From Sphingomonas sp. SUN039 (GTDB lineage Bacteria > Pseudomonadota > Alphaproteobacteria > Sphingomonadales > Sphingomonadaceae): DNA of 64,000 bases. Of this stretch, positions 10,241 to 19,655 are shown in pieces; position 1 is the stretch's first letter; each line of letters begins with the position of its first letter. The position numbers and the translations under genes are program-made. A model generated the notes under the pieces. That model did no database searches, was not told the origin of the DNA, and worked only from the letters and a program-made list of their open reading frames with translations. The stretch spans positions 230,001 through 294,000 of the forward strand of contig NZ_CP096972.1 of NCBI RefSeq assembly GCF_024758725.1, in the 5' to 3' direction.

Positions 10241-12525
10241 TCCGCCGCCTCGCTCAGTCCCTCGGGCGGCATGTTATGCCCAAGCAGCCGCAGCACGTCC
10301 GCCGCGCATTCGACGATATTGCTACCGGGGCCGTAGATGCCGACCACGCCCGCGTCGCGGAGGAACTGGTAATCCTGCGGCGGGATGACGCCGCCGGCGA
10401 ACACCTTGATGTCGCTGCGGCCGGCTTCGCGGAGCAGGCGGATGAGCTCAGGGATCAGCGTCTTGTGTCCTGCCGCCAGACTCGACGCGCCGATGGCGTC
10501 GACATTGCGTTCGAGCGCGAGCGCCAGCGTTTCCTCGGGCGTCTGGAACAAGGGGCCGCTGATCGTATCGAACCCCATGTCGGCAAAGGCGCTGGCGACG
10601 ACGTTCGCGCCGCGGTCATGCCCGTCCTGACCCATTTTGGCGATCAGTACGCGGGGCTTGTGGCCCAGACGACGGCCGGTGGCCTCGACCCCTTCTGTGA
10701 CGCGCGCCCAGGCGGCGTCGAACTCATGCGCGCTGCCGTAAATGCCGCGCACCGGCTCGGGGGTGGTGGCGTAGCGACCGAACACAAGTTCCATCGCGTC
10801 GGAGATCTCGCCCAGCGTGGCGCGCGCGCGGGCGGCAGTGACGGCAAGGGCGAGGAGGTTGTTCTTAAATCCTCCTCGAGCTTGCTCGGGGAGGGGGACC
10901 GCCGAAGGCGGTGGAGGGGCGAGCGCACTCGTCGCAGGGTTGGTGCCAGTGGGGACAGGGTCCGCCCCTCCACCACCCTTCGGGCGGTCCTCCTCCCCTA
11001 AGTCTGCGCTTAGGGGAGGATTGTAGCGAGCCCCCTCGGTCAGCGCCGCCAATGCCGCCTGACATGCCGCCTCGTCCCGCGCCGCCTTCGTCCTCTTTAG
11101 CCGCGCAACCTGCCCCTCGCGAACCTTCACATTGTCCACGTCGAGGAAATCGATCGGCTCGGCATTCTCCGGCCGGTATTTGTTGACCCCGACGATGACG
11201 TCCTCGCCCTTGTCGACGCGGGCCTGCCGTGCGGCGGCGGCTTCCTCGATCAGCCGCTTGGGCATGCCGCTAGCGACTGCCTTGGTCATGCCGCCGAGTT
11301 CGTCGACTTCGCCGATAATCTTCCACGCCTGATCGACCAGTTCGCTGGTCAGCGCCTCGACATAATACGACCCACCGAGCGGATCGACGACTTTGGTGAT
11401 CCCGCTTTCCTCGGCCAGCACGATCTGCGTGTTGCGCGCAATGCGGGCGCTGAATTCGGTGGGGAGCGCAATCGCCTCATCAAGCGCGTTGGTGTGCAGC
11501 GATTGCGTGCCGCCGAGCACTGCTGCCATCGCCTCGACGGTCGTGCGGATGACGTTGTTGTAGGGGTCGCTCTCCTGCAGCGAGACCCCCGACGTCTGGC
11601 AATGCGTGCGGAGCATCTTGCTGCGCTCGTCCTTCGCCCCGAGTCCGTCCATCACGCGGTGCCACAGGGTGCGCGCGGCGCGGAGTTTGGCGACCTCCAT
11701 GAAAAAGTTCATGCCGATGCCGAAGAAGAAGCTGAGCCGCCCCGCGAACGCGTCGATGTCGAGGCCGCTTTCGATGGCTCGCACGACATATTCCTTGCCG
11801 TCGGCAATCGTGAAGGCGAGCTCCTGCACCGCCGTCGCCCCGGCCTCGTGCATGTGATAGCCGCTGATCGAAATGCTGTTGAATTTCGGCATGTTGGCCG
11901 ATGTGTAGGCGATGATGTCCGACACGATCCGCATCGATGGCTCGGGCGGGTAGATGTACGTGTTGCGGACCATGAACTCCTTCAGGATGTCGTTCTGGAT
12001 GGTCCCGTCGAGCCGGGCGAGCGGCACGCCCTGTTCCTCGCCCGCGACGATAAAAAACGCGAGGATCGGGATCACCGCGCCGTTCATCGTCATGCTGACC
12101 GACATCTTGTCGAGCGGAATGCCGTCGAACAGGATCTTCATGTCCTCGACGCTGTCGATGGCCACGCCCGCCTTGCCGACATCGCCAACGACGCGCGGGT
12201 GGTCGCTGTCGTAGCCGCGGTGCGTCGCGAGATCGAAGGCGACGCTCAACCCCTTCTGCCCGGCGGCGAGGTTGCGGCGGTAGAACGCGTTCGACTCTTC
12301 GGCGGTAGAGAACCCCGCATATTGCCGGATCGTCCAAGGGCGGCCCGCGTACATCGACGCGCGAACGCCGCGCGTGAACGGCGCAAATCCGGGCAGGCCG
12401 GGATCGGCGCTATCCTCCGCCGTATAGAGCGGTTTGATCGTGAAGCCCTCGGGCGTTGCCCAGTCGAGCGATTTGCCCTTCACCTCCTTGGCGGCGAGGG
12501 CTTCCCAATCGTGACGGTCGGTCAT
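10237..12525 (-). CDS. scpA: methylmalonyl-CoA mutase
   Basis: A 762-aa adenosylcobalamin enzyme interconverting methylmalonyl-CoA and succinyl-CoA. The N-terminal TIM barrel shows [15 protein letters not shown] and [14 protein letters not shown]. The C-terminal cobalamin domain carries the DxHxxG motif in [12 protein letters not shown] with the axial His (about residue 631). The ATG at 12525 overlaps the TGA of the enoyl-CoA hydratase gene. Longer open frame upstream is a shadow. The protein is about 50 residues longer than typical homologues because a palindromic element inserted a Pro/Gly-rich stretch at about residues 502-553, between the barrel and the cobalamin domain. The frame stays open through the insertion. 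Confidence 0.96.
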   Translation of the reverse strand: MTDRHDWEALAAKEVKGKSLDWATPEGFTIKPLYTAEDSADPGLPGFAPFTRGVRASMYAGRPWTIRQYAGFSTAEESNAFYRRNLAAGQKGLSVAFDLATHRGYDSDHPRVVGDVGKAGVAIDSVEDMKILFDGIPLDKMSVSMTMNGAVIPILAFFIVAGEEQGVPLARLDGTIQNDILKEFMVRNTYIYPPEPSMRIVSDIIAYTSANMPKFNSISISGYHMHEAGATAVQELAFTIADGKEYVVRAIESGLDIDAFAGRLSFFFGIGMNFFMEVAKLRAARTLWHRVMDGLGAKDERSKMLRTHCQTSGVSLQESDPYNNVIRTTVEAMAAVLGGTQSLHTNALDEAIALPTEFSARIARNTQIVLAEESGITKVVDPLGGSYYVEALTSELVDQAWKIIGEVDELGGMTKAVASGMPKRLIEEAAAARQARVDKGEDVIVGVNKYRPENAEPIDFLDVDNVKVREGQVARLKRTKAARDEAACQAALAALTEGARYNPPLSADLGEEDRPKGGGGADPVPTGTNPATSALAPPPPSAVPLPEQARGGFKNNLLALAVTAARARATLGEISDAMELVFGRYATTPEPVRGIYGSAHEFDAAWARVTEGVEATGRRLGHKPRVLIAKMGQDGHDRGANVVASAFADMGFDTISGPLFQTPEETLALALERNVDAIGASSLAAGHKTLIPELIRLLREAGRSDIKVFAGGVIPPQDYQFLRDAGVVGIYGPGSNIVECAADVLRLLGHNMPPEGLSEAAE
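10868..11022. repeat. intragenic composite palindromic element in mcm
   Basis: About 155 bp bounded by AATCCTCC on the left and GGAGGATT on the right. Inside are at least four hairpins. The left one is CCTCCTCGAGC/GCTCGGGGAGG (10871-10894). The second is ACCGCC/GGCGGT (about 10898-10912). A third, ACCACCC/GGGCGGT, lies near 10971-10988. The right-hand hairpin has 12-bp arms TCCTCCCCTAAG and CTTAGGGGAGGA (10991-11020). It encodes an in-frame linker rich in Pro, Gly and Ala. Similar compound palindromes are, from memory, scattered through many alphaproteobacterial genomes; that has not been checked here. Confidence 0.85.
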
Positions 12526-13304
12526 GCGCCCCGGAATACAGCTTTCCGCTTCATAAGAAAGGACGCCGCGCCCTCTATCGCGTCGGCGCTGTTGCCCGCC
12601 TGACGCTGGTTCTCCGCCTCGCGCTGGAGTGCCGCCGCATAGTCGCCGTCGAGCGCCTCGGCGAGACCCTGCCGCATCAAGCCGATGGCCATCGTCGGCC
12701 CCGCCGCCAGCCGCGCCGCGAGCGTGCGCGCCTCGCCCAGCACCGCATCGTCGGCGACCGATTTGTGAACCAGCCCCCATTCGGCGGCTTTCGGTCCGTG
12801 GATGCGTTCGCCGAGCAGCATCATTTCGGTCGCGCGCGCCTTGCCGATCAGGCGCGCCAGCATCCAGCTCGCGCCGCCATCGGGAACCAGCCCGATATTG
12901 ACGAAGGCTTGCAGGAAATAGGCGCTCTCGCCAGCGATGCAGAAATCCGCCGCAAGCGCGAGACTGCACCCGATGCCTGCTGCCGGGCCGTTGACCGCCG
13001 TGACGATGGGGACGGGCAAGCGCGAGAGTTTCAGCATCGTCGGGTTAAAGCTGCCGGTCAGCGCCGCATAGGCACCTTCGCCGCCGGTCAACGGACGTTC
13101 CCCACGCGCCGCCAGATCGGCCCCCGAACAGAAACCGCGCCCCTCGCCGTGGATCAGCACCGCGCGCGCGCCGTCGAGATGGTCGACCGCATGCCCGATC
13201 TCTTCGAACATTTCGGGCGTCGCGGCATTCAGCCGGTCGGGACGGTTGAGCGTGATGGTCAGGACATCGCCGTCACGGGCGGTCAGGATCGTTTCGTAGG
13301 TCAA
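12522..13304 (-). CDS. enoyl-CoA hydratase/isomerase family protein
   Basis: A 260-aa crotonase-fold protein acting on an acyl-CoA thioester. The oxyanion-hole regions are readable as [16 protein letters not shown] (about 53-68) and [21 protein letters not shown]. The acidic position [12 protein letters not shown] resembles isomerase/hydratase subfamilies with one retained catalytic acid. It starts with a TTG at 13304 preceded by a strong AGGGAGG box. Its stop overlaps the mcm start. It is probably the first gene of ech-mcm-secreted protein-pccA, and a perfect palindrome lies 33 bases upstream. The substrate may be a branched-chain intermediate leading to propionyl-CoA; this is inferred from context. 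Confidence 0.9.
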   Translation of the reverse strand: MTYETILTARDGDVLTITLNRPDRLNAATPEMFEEIGHAVDHLDGARAVLIHGEGRGFCSGADLAARGERPLTGGEGAYAALTGSFNPTMLKLSRLPVPIVTAVNGPAAGIGCSLALAADFCIAGESAYFLQAFVNIGLVPDGGASWMLARLIGKARATEMMLLGERIHGPKAAEWGLVHKSVADDAVLGEARTLAARLAAGPTMAIGLMRQGLAEALDGDYAAALQREAENQRQAGNSADAIEGAASFLMKRKAVFRGA

Positions 13305-13336
13305 GCGGGCCTCCCTGTTGCCCGCAACCCTGCGCT

Positions 13337-13350
13337 TTACGTTAACGTAA
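13337..13350. promoter_or_regulatory. perfect 14-bp palindrome, candidate operator of the ech-mcm-pccA transcript
   Basis: TTACGTTAACGTAA lies in the 48-bp gap between mce and the enoyl-CoA hydratase gene, 33-46 bases upstream of the TTG start. It is a perfect dyad with A/T-rich centre in a GC-rich genome. As remembered, operators of MerR-type LiuR regulators of branched-chain amino acid/acyl-CoA catabolism in proteobacteria contain a similar ACGTTWACGT core. The regulator is not encoded in this window. Confidence 0.55.
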
Positions 13351-13352
13351 GT

Positions 13353-13772
13353 CTAGTGGCCTTTCGGCGTTTCCATGATCTCTGTCAGCATCCCGCCCAT
13401 GTCCTTGGGATGCACGAAAAAGATGAGCGTCCCGTGCGCGCCGATGCGCGGCTCGCCGAGCACTTTCTTGCCCATTGCGATGAATTCGTCGCGCGCGGTA
13501 TGGATGTCGGGCACTTCGAAGCAAAGGTGATGCTGCCCGCCCGCAGGGTTCTTCGCGAGGAAGCCGTGGATCGGCGAGTCCGCGCCGAGCGGTTCGATCA
13601 ACTCGATCTGCGGGCCGGATGGCGTGTCGACGAAGCACACCTTCACGCCCTGCGCGGGCAGATCGAACGGTGCGTGGATTTTCGTCGCACCCATGACGTC
13701 ACGCCAGAAGGCGATGGCGTCTGAGATGGAGGGCGTTGCAACACCGATATGGTTGAGGCGGCCGAGGTTCAT
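13353..13772 (-). CDS. mce: methylmalonyl-CoA epimerase
   Basis: A 139-aa VOC-fold metalloenzyme converting (S)- to (R)-methylmalonyl-CoA between the carboxylase and the mutase. The N-terminal metal-ligand strand NLGRLNHIGVATPSI supplies His8. HHLCFEVPDI, around residue 80, supplies a second ligand pair, and the C-terminal LIFFVHPKDMGGMLTEIME supplies the catalytic Glu region. The length is that of the family. Its ATG overlaps the stop of the coiled-coil gene upstream (ATGA). It sits between pccB and mcm, as expected for this pathway. Confidence 0.94.
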   Translation of the reverse strand: MNLGRLNHIGVATPSISDAIAFWRDVMGATKIHAPFDLPAQGVKVCFVDTPSGPQIELIEPLGADSPIHGFLAKNPAGGQHHLCFEVPDIHTARDEFIAMGKKVLGEPRIGAHGTLIFFVHPKDMGGMLTEIMETPKGH

Positions 13773-14002
13773 TGTTCCAGCCGCCGTTGTGCGGCCTGCG
13801 CCTCGTAGATTTCGAACTTGGTTTCCATGCGAACGATGCGTTCGTTCATAGCTGCCATTTTGTCGCTCATTGTTGAGATTACGTCGCGTAGTCCGGCAAT
13901 GTCCCGATCCTGACGCTCAATCGCTCGCTCCAACCGTTCGATATTGGACTGCATCAAGACGACGTTCTTCAGCGCCCCCGCCGCGTCGCTGATGAACCCC
14001 AT
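13769..14002 (-). CDS. small coiled-coil protein
   Basis: A 77-aa protein, mostly one predicted coiled coil (about 18-70) with regular Ile/Leu/Met spacing and many Glu/Arg residues. It begins MGFISDAAGALKNVV. Its ATG overlaps the preceding gene's stop by one base (TGATG), and its stop overlaps the mce start, so it is translated from the same message. The charged helical character suggests a partner protein for the neighbouring ribbon-helix-helix-like product. Function is unknown. Confidence 0.72.
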   Translation of the reverse strand: MGFISDAAGALKNVVLMQSNIERLERAIERQDRDIAGLRDVISTMSDKMAAMNERIVRMETKFEIYEAQAAQRRLEQ

Positions 14003-14283
14003 CAGCGAACGCCCATTTTGCGAAGAAACTCGTCGTTCTTGCGATTCGATTCTTCCAATCGCACGATCATGCGCTCCAGCGATGCCTGCATCTTTGGAAT
14101 GGCAGCATTGGCTTCAGCAACGAGCGCTGCAAGTTCCGCCTCATCCTCTGGCGAAAGATCGTCGTCATCCATCGCTTTTTGTCTGACATATTCCCCTAGC
14201 GACAGCCCGCGGTTGGTTGCGCGCGCGGTAATCGCACGCTTAACGTCCGGGGAAGCGAGGAAAGTCACACGTTCGGTCTGCAT
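14002..14283 (-). CDS. small ribbon-helix-helix-like protein with coiled-coil tail
   Basis: A 93-aa protein starting MQTERVTFLASPDVKRAI. The N-terminal strand followed by ITARATNRGLSLGEYVRQKAM resembles the ribbon-helix-helix fold of antitoxins and MobC-like accessory proteins. The C-terminal 50 residues are a coiled coil. AAGGAG lies seven bases before the ATG at 14283, so a longer in-frame extension is rejected. It is directly coupled to another coiled-coil gene. A two-protein antitoxin-like or DNA-binding pair is possible, but no toxin fold is recognised beside it. Confidence 0.7.
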   Translation of the reverse strand: MQTERVTFLASPDVKRAITARATNRGLSLGEYVRQKAMDDDDLSPEDEAELAALVAEANAAIPKMQASLERMIVRLEESNRKNDEFLRKMGVR

Positions 14284-14354
14284 CGCGGCACTCCTTATAA
14301 TGTGATTATAATGCGTAGTGTGGAGCGCTGCAACCGTTGCGCCAGCGCGCGATG

Positions 14355-14708
14355 CTAGCGCGGGTCGGGTTTTGGCGGTCCGCCAAACTTTAGATGGACT
14401 GCGGTAAGGTCGGGACCGAGCATTTCGCCAGTAGCGGTCCAGACAACATACCCTACCCAATCTGCTCGACCAGAACCATCCGGCATCCGCTTGCAGGCCA
14501 CCGCGTATTCCCCTTTGTGCAGTCTGTTAGCCTTCTGCCAAAACTCTCCGCAGCCCTTCGCGCCTTTTTGTCCAAGCACGGCCGCAACGTCTCCGCTCGG
14601 TTCAGTCCATGGTCCAGAATACTGCTCTTGCCATGTCGCTTCTCGCCCGCACGACGCGAGCGGAAGGAGCGCTGACGCCAAAGCAAGGCTAAAGCGGAAT
14701 ATTATCAT
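14355..14708 (-). CDS. small putative lipoprotein
   Basis: A 117-aa protein with a lipoprotein signal. The hydrophobic stretch [17 protein letters not shown] ends at a lipobox-like LASC (Cys about residue 20). The mature part contains two more cysteines (CGEFW and ACKRM) and aromatic residues. The start at 14708 lies inside the 3' end of pccB (20-bp overlap), giving probable translational coupling. A longer in-frame extension upstream lies antisense to nothing and lacks a binding site, so it was not used. Function is unknown. It is one of several small envelope-type genes lodged in the propionyl-CoA region. Confidence 0.72.
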   Translation of the reverse strand: MIIFRFSLALASALLPLASCGREATWQEQYSGPWTEPSGDVAAVLGQKGAKGCGEFWQKANRLHKGEYAVACKRMPDGSGRADWVGYVVWTATGEMLGPDLTAVHLKFGGPPKPDPR

Positions 14709-16215
14709 GCTTCTTCCAAGGATTCTCCAGCGTCTTGTTCCGCAATTTCCGTAGCCCCAGCGCCACCCGACGCCGGGTCGAGTGCGGCATGATGACCTCG
14801 TCGATGAAGCCCTTGCTCGCCGCGACGAAGGGGTTGGCGAAGCGCGCTTCGTATTCCGCCGTCCGCTCGGCGATCTCTTCGGGCGTCTTGCCACGAAAGA
14901 TGATCTCGACCGCGCCCTTCGCGCCCATCACCGCGATTTCCGCCGTCGGCCAGGCGTAGTTCAAGTCTCCGCGCAGGTGCTTCGACGCCATCACGTCGTA
15001 CGCGCCGCCATAGGCCTTGCGCGTGATCACAGTGATCTTCGGCACGGTGGCCTCGGCATAGGCGAACAGCAGTTTCGCGCCGTGCTTGATGATGCCGCTA
15101 TGCTCCTGTGCGACGCCCGGCAGGAAGCCCGGCACATCGACGAAGGTCACGATCGGAATGTCGAACGCATCGCAGAACCGCACGAACCGCGCGGCCTTTT
15201 TCGACGAATTGATGTCGAGGCAACCGGCCAGCACCATCGGCTGGTTCGCGACGACGCCCACCGTGCGCCCCTCGATCCGCGCAAAGCCGATTAGGATGTT
15301 GCCCGCATGCGCCGGTTGCAGCTCGAAAAAGTCGCCTTCGTCCACCGTCTTCCGGATGACTTCGTGCATGTCGTACGGCTGGTTGGCGCTGTCGGGGATG
15401 ATCGTGTCGAGACTGGGCTCGATCCGGTCCCAATCGTCCGCCGTGGGCCGCTCGGGCACCGGCGACCGGTTGTTCTCGGGCAAAAAGTCCACGAAGTCGC
15501 GGGCCGCGAGCAGCGCCTCGATATCGTTGTCGAAGGCCACATCGGCGACCCCCGACTTCGTGGTATGCGTCACGGCACCCCCGAGTTCCTCCTGCGAGAC
15601 CACTTCATTCGTGACGGTCTTCACCACATCGGGGCCGGTGACAAACATGTACGAGCTATCCTTCACCATGAAGATGAAGTCGGTCATTGCCGGCGAATAG
15701 ACCGCACCGCCCGCACATGGCCCCATGATAAGGCTCAATTGCGGCACGACGCCCGACGCCAGCACATTGCGCTGGAAGACTTCGGCATAGCCGCCGAGGC
15801 TGGCCACGCCCTCCTGAATGCGCGCGCCGCCGCTGTCGTTGAGGCCAATGACCGGCGCGCCGACCTTCATCGCCATGTCCATCACCTTGCAGATTTTCTG
15901 CGCGTGGCGTTCCGAGAGGGAGCCGCCGAACACAGTGAAGTCCTGCGAGAAGACGAACACCAGCCGCCCGTTGATCGTGCCGCTGCCGGTGACGACGCCG
16001 TCGCCGGGAATGACGGTCTCCTGCATGCCGAAATCGACGCAGTTGTGCTCGACATACATGTCGAGTTCCTCGAACGACCCTTCGTCGAGCAGGACGTGCA
16101 GCCGCTCGCGTGCGGTCAGGCGGCCCTTGGCGTGCTGCGCGTCGATGCGCTTTTGTCCGCCGCCCAGCCGTGCCGCACTCCGGCGCGCTTCGAGTTGATC
16201 GATGACGTTCGGCAT
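14689..16215 (-). CDS. pccB: propionyl-CoA (acyl-CoA) carboxylase, carboxyltransferase subunit
   Basis: A 508-aa beta subunit transferring carboxyl from biotin to propionyl-CoA. Two crotonase-like domains are readable. The N-terminal half has [17 protein letters not shown] and [16 protein letters not shown]. The C-terminal half has [16 protein letters not shown] and [18 protein letters not shown]. The start at 16215 (MPNVIDQLE) has a CAGGGAGC box nine bases upstream, so the in-frame start 24 bases earlier was not chosen. It partners PccA encoded at the other end of the cluster. The split of pccB and pccA by mce, ech, mcm and small genes is unusual but all are on the same strand. Confidence 0.96.
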   Translation of the reverse strand: MPNVIDQLEARRSAARLGGGQKRIDAQHAKGRLTARERLHVLLDEGSFEELDMYVEHNCVDFGMQETVIPGDGVVTGSGTINGRLVFVFSQDFTVFGGSLSERHAQKICKVMDMAMKVGAPVIGLNDSGGARIQEGVASLGGYAEVFQRNVLASGVVPQLSLIMGPCAGGAVYSPAMTDFIFMVKDSSYMFVTGPDVVKTVTNEVVSQEELGGAVTHTTKSGVADVAFDNDIEALLAARDFVDFLPENNRSPVPERPTADDWDRIEPSLDTIIPDSANQPYDMHEVIRKTVDEGDFFELQPAHAGNILIGFARIEGRTVGVVANQPMVLAGCLDINSSKKAARFVRFCDAFDIPIVTFVDVPGFLPGVAQEHSGIIKHGAKLLFAYAEATVPKITVITRKAYGGAYDVMASKHLRGDLNYAWPTAEIAVMGAKGAVEIIFRGKTPEEIAERTAEYEARFANPFVAASKGFIDEVIMPHSTRRRVALGLRKLRNKTLENPWKKHDNIPL

Positions 16216-16326
16216 GGTTGCTCCCTGCGAATTCCGCATTCCGCCTTATCGCGGCGTCCGCAGGTGGCAATGGCCCGCGCCCCGTTTGCCGGTATTGCCT
16301 TGCCGGTATCGCAGGGAAGATGCGGA

Positions 16327-16626
16327 TCAGCTGCCGAGCGCGGCGGTCCCGATGGCATCGTCGCCCGTCAGCTTCTCGACCAGACTGGCCGGCGCCTCGA
16401 TGGCAAACGACTGGAGGTTCTTGAACACGACCAGCCCTTCCGCCGCCGTGTCCGTCTCCTTCGACGCGCGCTCGACGATCTCGCGGACCACCTGGTCGGT
16501 GGTCTCCGGCGTCAGCCGGGTCCCGTCGCTGCCGTTGCGCAGCGTAAAGGCTGCATGGACCTTCGCGTCGTCAGGAAGGTTCTTGCGGATCGCCTTGCTG
16601 AGTTTCGGATCGATGCGGCTGGGCAT
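16327..16626 (-). CDS. small protein resembling a stand-alone subtilase propeptide
   Basis: A 99-aa protein starting 17 bases after the subtilase stop. Its C-terminal half (VFKNLQSFAIEAPASLVEKL then TGDDAIGTAAL) resembles the segment before the catalytic domain of the neighbouring subtilase (YFPNLGVMIGTVDAKGLQAL then VATVAA). Both look like peptidase-inhibitor I9-type propeptides. A separate propeptide could fold or inhibit the protease in trans. The ATG at 16626 gives the shortest complete protein. This reading is inference; no catalytic motif is present. Confidence 0.7.
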   Translation of the reverse strand: MPSRIDPKLSKAIRKNLPDDAKVHAAFTLRNGSDGTRLTPETTDQVVREIVERASKETDTAAEGLVVFKNLQSFAIEAPASLVEKLTGDDAIGTAALGS

Positions 16627-16643
16627 GGCTGGTATATATGCCG

Positions 16644-17981
16644 TCAGGGAAGCAGGTTCAACGCGGCGACCGCGTCGGGCAAGCCGCGGTTTCCCCGGTT
16701 CGACGCGATCGACGGCGGGCGCTTCGCCGACTTGAAGATCGCGCGTTCGATGGCGGCGACGGTGGCGTCGGGGCGGTGCTGCCACAACAGCGCTGCCAGC
16801 CCTGAAATATGCGGTGTCGCCATCGATGTGCCCGACAGCGACAGCATCCCGCCGCCCGGGATGCTCGACCAGACTTCCGCACCGGGGCCGAGGATGTCGG
16901 GCTTCATATAGCCATTGGGCGCGGGGAACCGGATGCTCGACGAATCGATCCAGATCTGGTCGAACTCGTCGAGCGCGCCGACACTGAGCGACTGGCGATA
17001 ATTGCCCGGCGAACGGCTGGTCAGCGGTCCCTCGTTGCCGACCGCGACCACCGGCAGGATGTCGCGTTCGCGTAGGATGCGGATGATGTCCTGGAACTGC
17101 GGGTCGAACCCCCGGAAGCCGAGCGAGATATTGGCGACCTTGATCCCCTGTCCGACGCACCAGTCGAGGCCGCCCAGCAAGCGTGTGGCGGTCTTGCCCC
17201 CTTCGATCACCATCGCGCTGGCCAGTGTCGCGCCGGGGGCGACGCCGAAGCTCGACCCGCTATGGGTCCGACCCGCTATGAGGCCGGCGGTATGCGTGCC
17301 GTGCCGCCCGCTGTCCCTGGCGGTTGCGCCGACCACCTGTTCGCCCAGCCGGTCGAACTCGGCAAAGGCATCGACCGCACCGTCGAGTGCGGGGTGCGAC
17401 GCATCGACCCCGGTATCGATATGGCCGACCAGCACACCATCGCCGGTCAGTCCCTGGTCCCACAGCTTGTCGGCCTTGAGCGCCCTGATGCCCCAGGAAA
17501 TCCCCGTCGGGGGATCGGATGCCAGCGCCGCGCTCATTTGCGGACGGATCAGTTCGGCATCCGAGATTGCGGCAACCGTAGCGACCTTGGTCGAACTCTG
17601 CGCCAGCGCTTGCAGCCCCTTCGCATCGACCGTGCCGATCATCACGCCGAGGTTCGGGAAATAGCGCGCGGCGCGGGCGCGCGGGGCAGGGGGCTCGGCT
17701 TCCGCCGTATCTCCGCCATCGCCCGGGGCGCTCGCCATCACCGCGCGCGGCATCGATTTTTGCTGCTGGCGCATCTCGCGCGCGATCATCACTTCACGGC
17801 TTTGCCCGAAGCGGTTGAAATGGGGCATGCACTCCCTGGCCGCCTCCGCCTGGATGTCGCGGGTACCGCTGAGGTCGAGCTTCGCGCCCTTCGCCCCCTT
17901 GCCCAGCCGCCGTTCGGGCTTGAGCACGACGAGCACCTCGGCATAGCCGTCGCGTGCAATCTGGTCGTTGAGTGCCGCCAT
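16644..17981 (-). CDS. S8 family serine peptidase (subtilase)
   Basis: A 445-aa subtilisin-like protease. The catalytic triad is complete: Asp189 in GHIDTGVD, His227 in GRHGTHTAGLIAG and Ser386 in SGTSMATPHISG. The oxyanion Asn lies in VAVGNEGP. The N-terminal 150 residues contain an I9-like propeptide split by a charged, low-complexity segment. No signal peptide is seen, so it may be cytoplasmic or exported by another route. The start at 17981 has a GGAGG-type box; a GTG 69 bases upstream is also open but lacks one. It is followed at once by the small propeptide-like gene. Confidence 0.92.
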   Translation of the reverse strand: MAALNDQIARDGYAEVLVVLKPERRLGKGAKGAKLDLSGTRDIQAEAARECMPHFNRFGQSREVMIAREMRQQQKSMPRAVMASAPGDGGDTAEAEPPAPRARAARYFPNLGVMIGTVDAKGLQALAQSSTKVATVAAISDAELIRPQMSAALASDPPTGISWGIRALKADKLWDQGLTGDGVLVGHIDTGVDASHPALDGAVDAFAEFDRLGEQVVGATARDSGRHGTHTAGLIAGRTHSGSSFGVAPGATLASAMVIEGGKTATRLLGGLDWCVGQGIKVANISLGFRGFDPQFQDIIRILRERDILPVVAVGNEGPLTSRSPGNYRQSLSVGALDEFDQIWIDSSSIRFPAPNGYMKPDILGPGAEVWSSIPGGGMLSLSGTSMATPHISGLAALLWQHRPDATVAAIERAIFKSAKRPPSIASNRGNRGLPDAVAALNLLP

Positions 17982-18173
17982 GGTCCTGCTCTGCCTCCCT
18001 GCCCGGCGACGGCTTTGGTCCTCCAGCGAAATCACGAACCGGGCCGCCACTCAATCTAACGATGTAGCAAAAACCGGACAACCGCTTTCATTGCCAACGT
18101 AACCCCGGGGCGGGCCATTGCCAGACTGCCCCGACCCGTTACGCTGCGCCGAAAACAGGGGAAGGGCGCAGTG

Positions 18174-19646
18174 ATGGGAATATCGAACGCATCGGGCGGT
18201 GCGGTGCAGATCGGGGTCTGCCTGCTCATCACGTTCCTGATCGGCCTTGCGACCTGGGCGACGGTGCGGCGGGCATCGCGCAGCGGGGACGGGTCGTCCA
18301 AAGATGTGTTCCTCGCCGGGGGCGGGCTGACCTGGCCGTTCGTCGCGGGCGCGATCACGCTGACCAACCTGTCGACCGACCAGCTGGTGGGGATGAACGG
18401 CAACCAGATGCTGCTGCTGGCGTGGTGGGAGCTTGCCGGGTTCGTGGGGCTTCTGATCCTCTCCTTTGTTTTCCTACCGATCTACTACCGGGCGCAGGTG
18501 ACAACGGTCACCGAACTGCTCGAAAAGCGCTATGGCGGTGGTGGCATCCGCACCTTGGTGTCGGCGCTGTTCCTGTTCGGCATGATCCTGATCTATCTAC
18601 CCGCCGGGCTCTATTCGGGCGCGCTGTTCCTTAGGACGCTCTTCGGGACGGACGTGCCGATTATCGTGTTCGCGGCGATCCTGGGGGTCGTCGCGGCGGC
18701 CTATACGATTACGGGCGGCCTGCGCGCGGTTGCGGTGATGGAAACCTATGCGGGCGTGGGCGTCATGGCCACCGCCGTGCTGATCGTCGTGCTGGCGCTG
18801 AGGGCGGTCGGCTGGGATTTGACGAGCGGCGTCCCTGCCGAACGACTGACCATGATCGGCGCGGCAGACTCGCCGATCCCGTTCCACACGCTGTTCACCG
18901 GCATGATCTTTATCCAGATCTATTACTGGTCGACCAACCAGCCGATCACGCAAAAAGCGATGGCCGCGCCCAGTTTGCGCGAGGCGCGGAAGGGTGTGCT
19001 GGCGGCGGCACTGGTCCGCATCTGCTTCATTCCCGCCATCGTCGCCGTACCGGGCGTCGTCGCCTACAAGCTGTTCGGCGATATCGACGATGCGGCCTAT
19101 GGACGGCTGGTCGGCGAAGTCCTGCCACCGTGGATGTCGGGTGCGTTTGCGGCCATGATCGCCGCCGCCGTGATCGCGCATACCAGCGCCGTGCTCAACG
19201 CGGCTGTCGGGCTGTATGCGGTCGATTTCCACGACAAATACGTCGCCCCGGTGGCGAACCACTGGCGACTGGCGGCAGTCACGTCGGCGGTGCTGACCGC
19301 GACCAGCATTGCGCTCGTGCCGGTGTTCGAAAACGCCAAGAGCATCATCAACCTGCTCCAACAGCTCAACGGGCTATCGTCGATGCCCATATTGTCGGCG
19401 TTCGCGGTCGGGCTATTGTTCAAGGGCGTCGAGAGCCGCGCGGCAATCGTTGGCGTCATATGGGGCGTGATACTCTACGGTCTCTACACTTTCGTGCTCC
19501 AGCCCGAGGGAGTCGTCACGATGCACTATATCGATTTCATGGTCGTGACCTTGTTCAGCTCGATTGCGGCGGCGCTGCTCGTCAATCGGCTGGCCTTCGG
19601 CGGACGCGCATCGTTGCGCTGGCGGGAACCGGTGCCTGCCGTCTAA
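18174..19646 (+). CDS. sodium:solute symporter family protein
   Basis: A 490-aa membrane transporter of the SSS family (LeuT fold, about 14 helices). Helix 1-2 shows LAGGGLTWPFVAGAITLTNLS, a typical SSS unwound helix, and FTGMIFIQIYYWSTNQPITQKAM matches the sugar-type (SGLT) branch. GGGGAAGGG lies upstream; the overlapping GTG at 18171 is a second possible start. It is divergent from the subtilase and nine bases upstream of the TPR-sulfotransferase gene, so those two are probably cotranscribed. Substrate is unknown; sugar or sugar-like solutes are likeliest from the subfamily resemblance. Confidence 0.9.
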   Translation: MGISNASGGAVQIGVCLLITFLIGLATWATVRRASRSGDGSSKDVFLAGGGLTWPFVAGAITLTNLSTDQLVGMNGNQMLLLAWWELAGFVGLLILSFVFLPIYYRAQVTTVTELLEKRYGGGGIRTLVSALFLFGMILIYLPAGLYSGALFLRTLFGTDVPIIVFAAILGVVAAAYTITGGLRAVAVMETYAGVGVMATAVLIVVLALRAVGWDLTSGVPAERLTMIGAADSPIPFHTLFTGMIFIQIYYWSTNQPITQKAMAAPSLREARKGVLAAALVRICFIPAIVAVPGVVAYKLFGDIDDAAYGRLVGEVLPPWMSGAFAAMIAAAVIAHTSAVLNAAVGLYAVDFHDKYVAPVANHWRLAAVTSAVLTATSIALVPVFENAKSIINLLQQLNGLSSMPILSAFAVGLLFKGVESRAAIVGVIWGVILYGLYTFVLQPEGVVTMHYIDFMVVTLFSSIAAALLVNRLAFGGRASLRWREPVPAV

Positions 19647-19655
19647 AGCGTCCCG

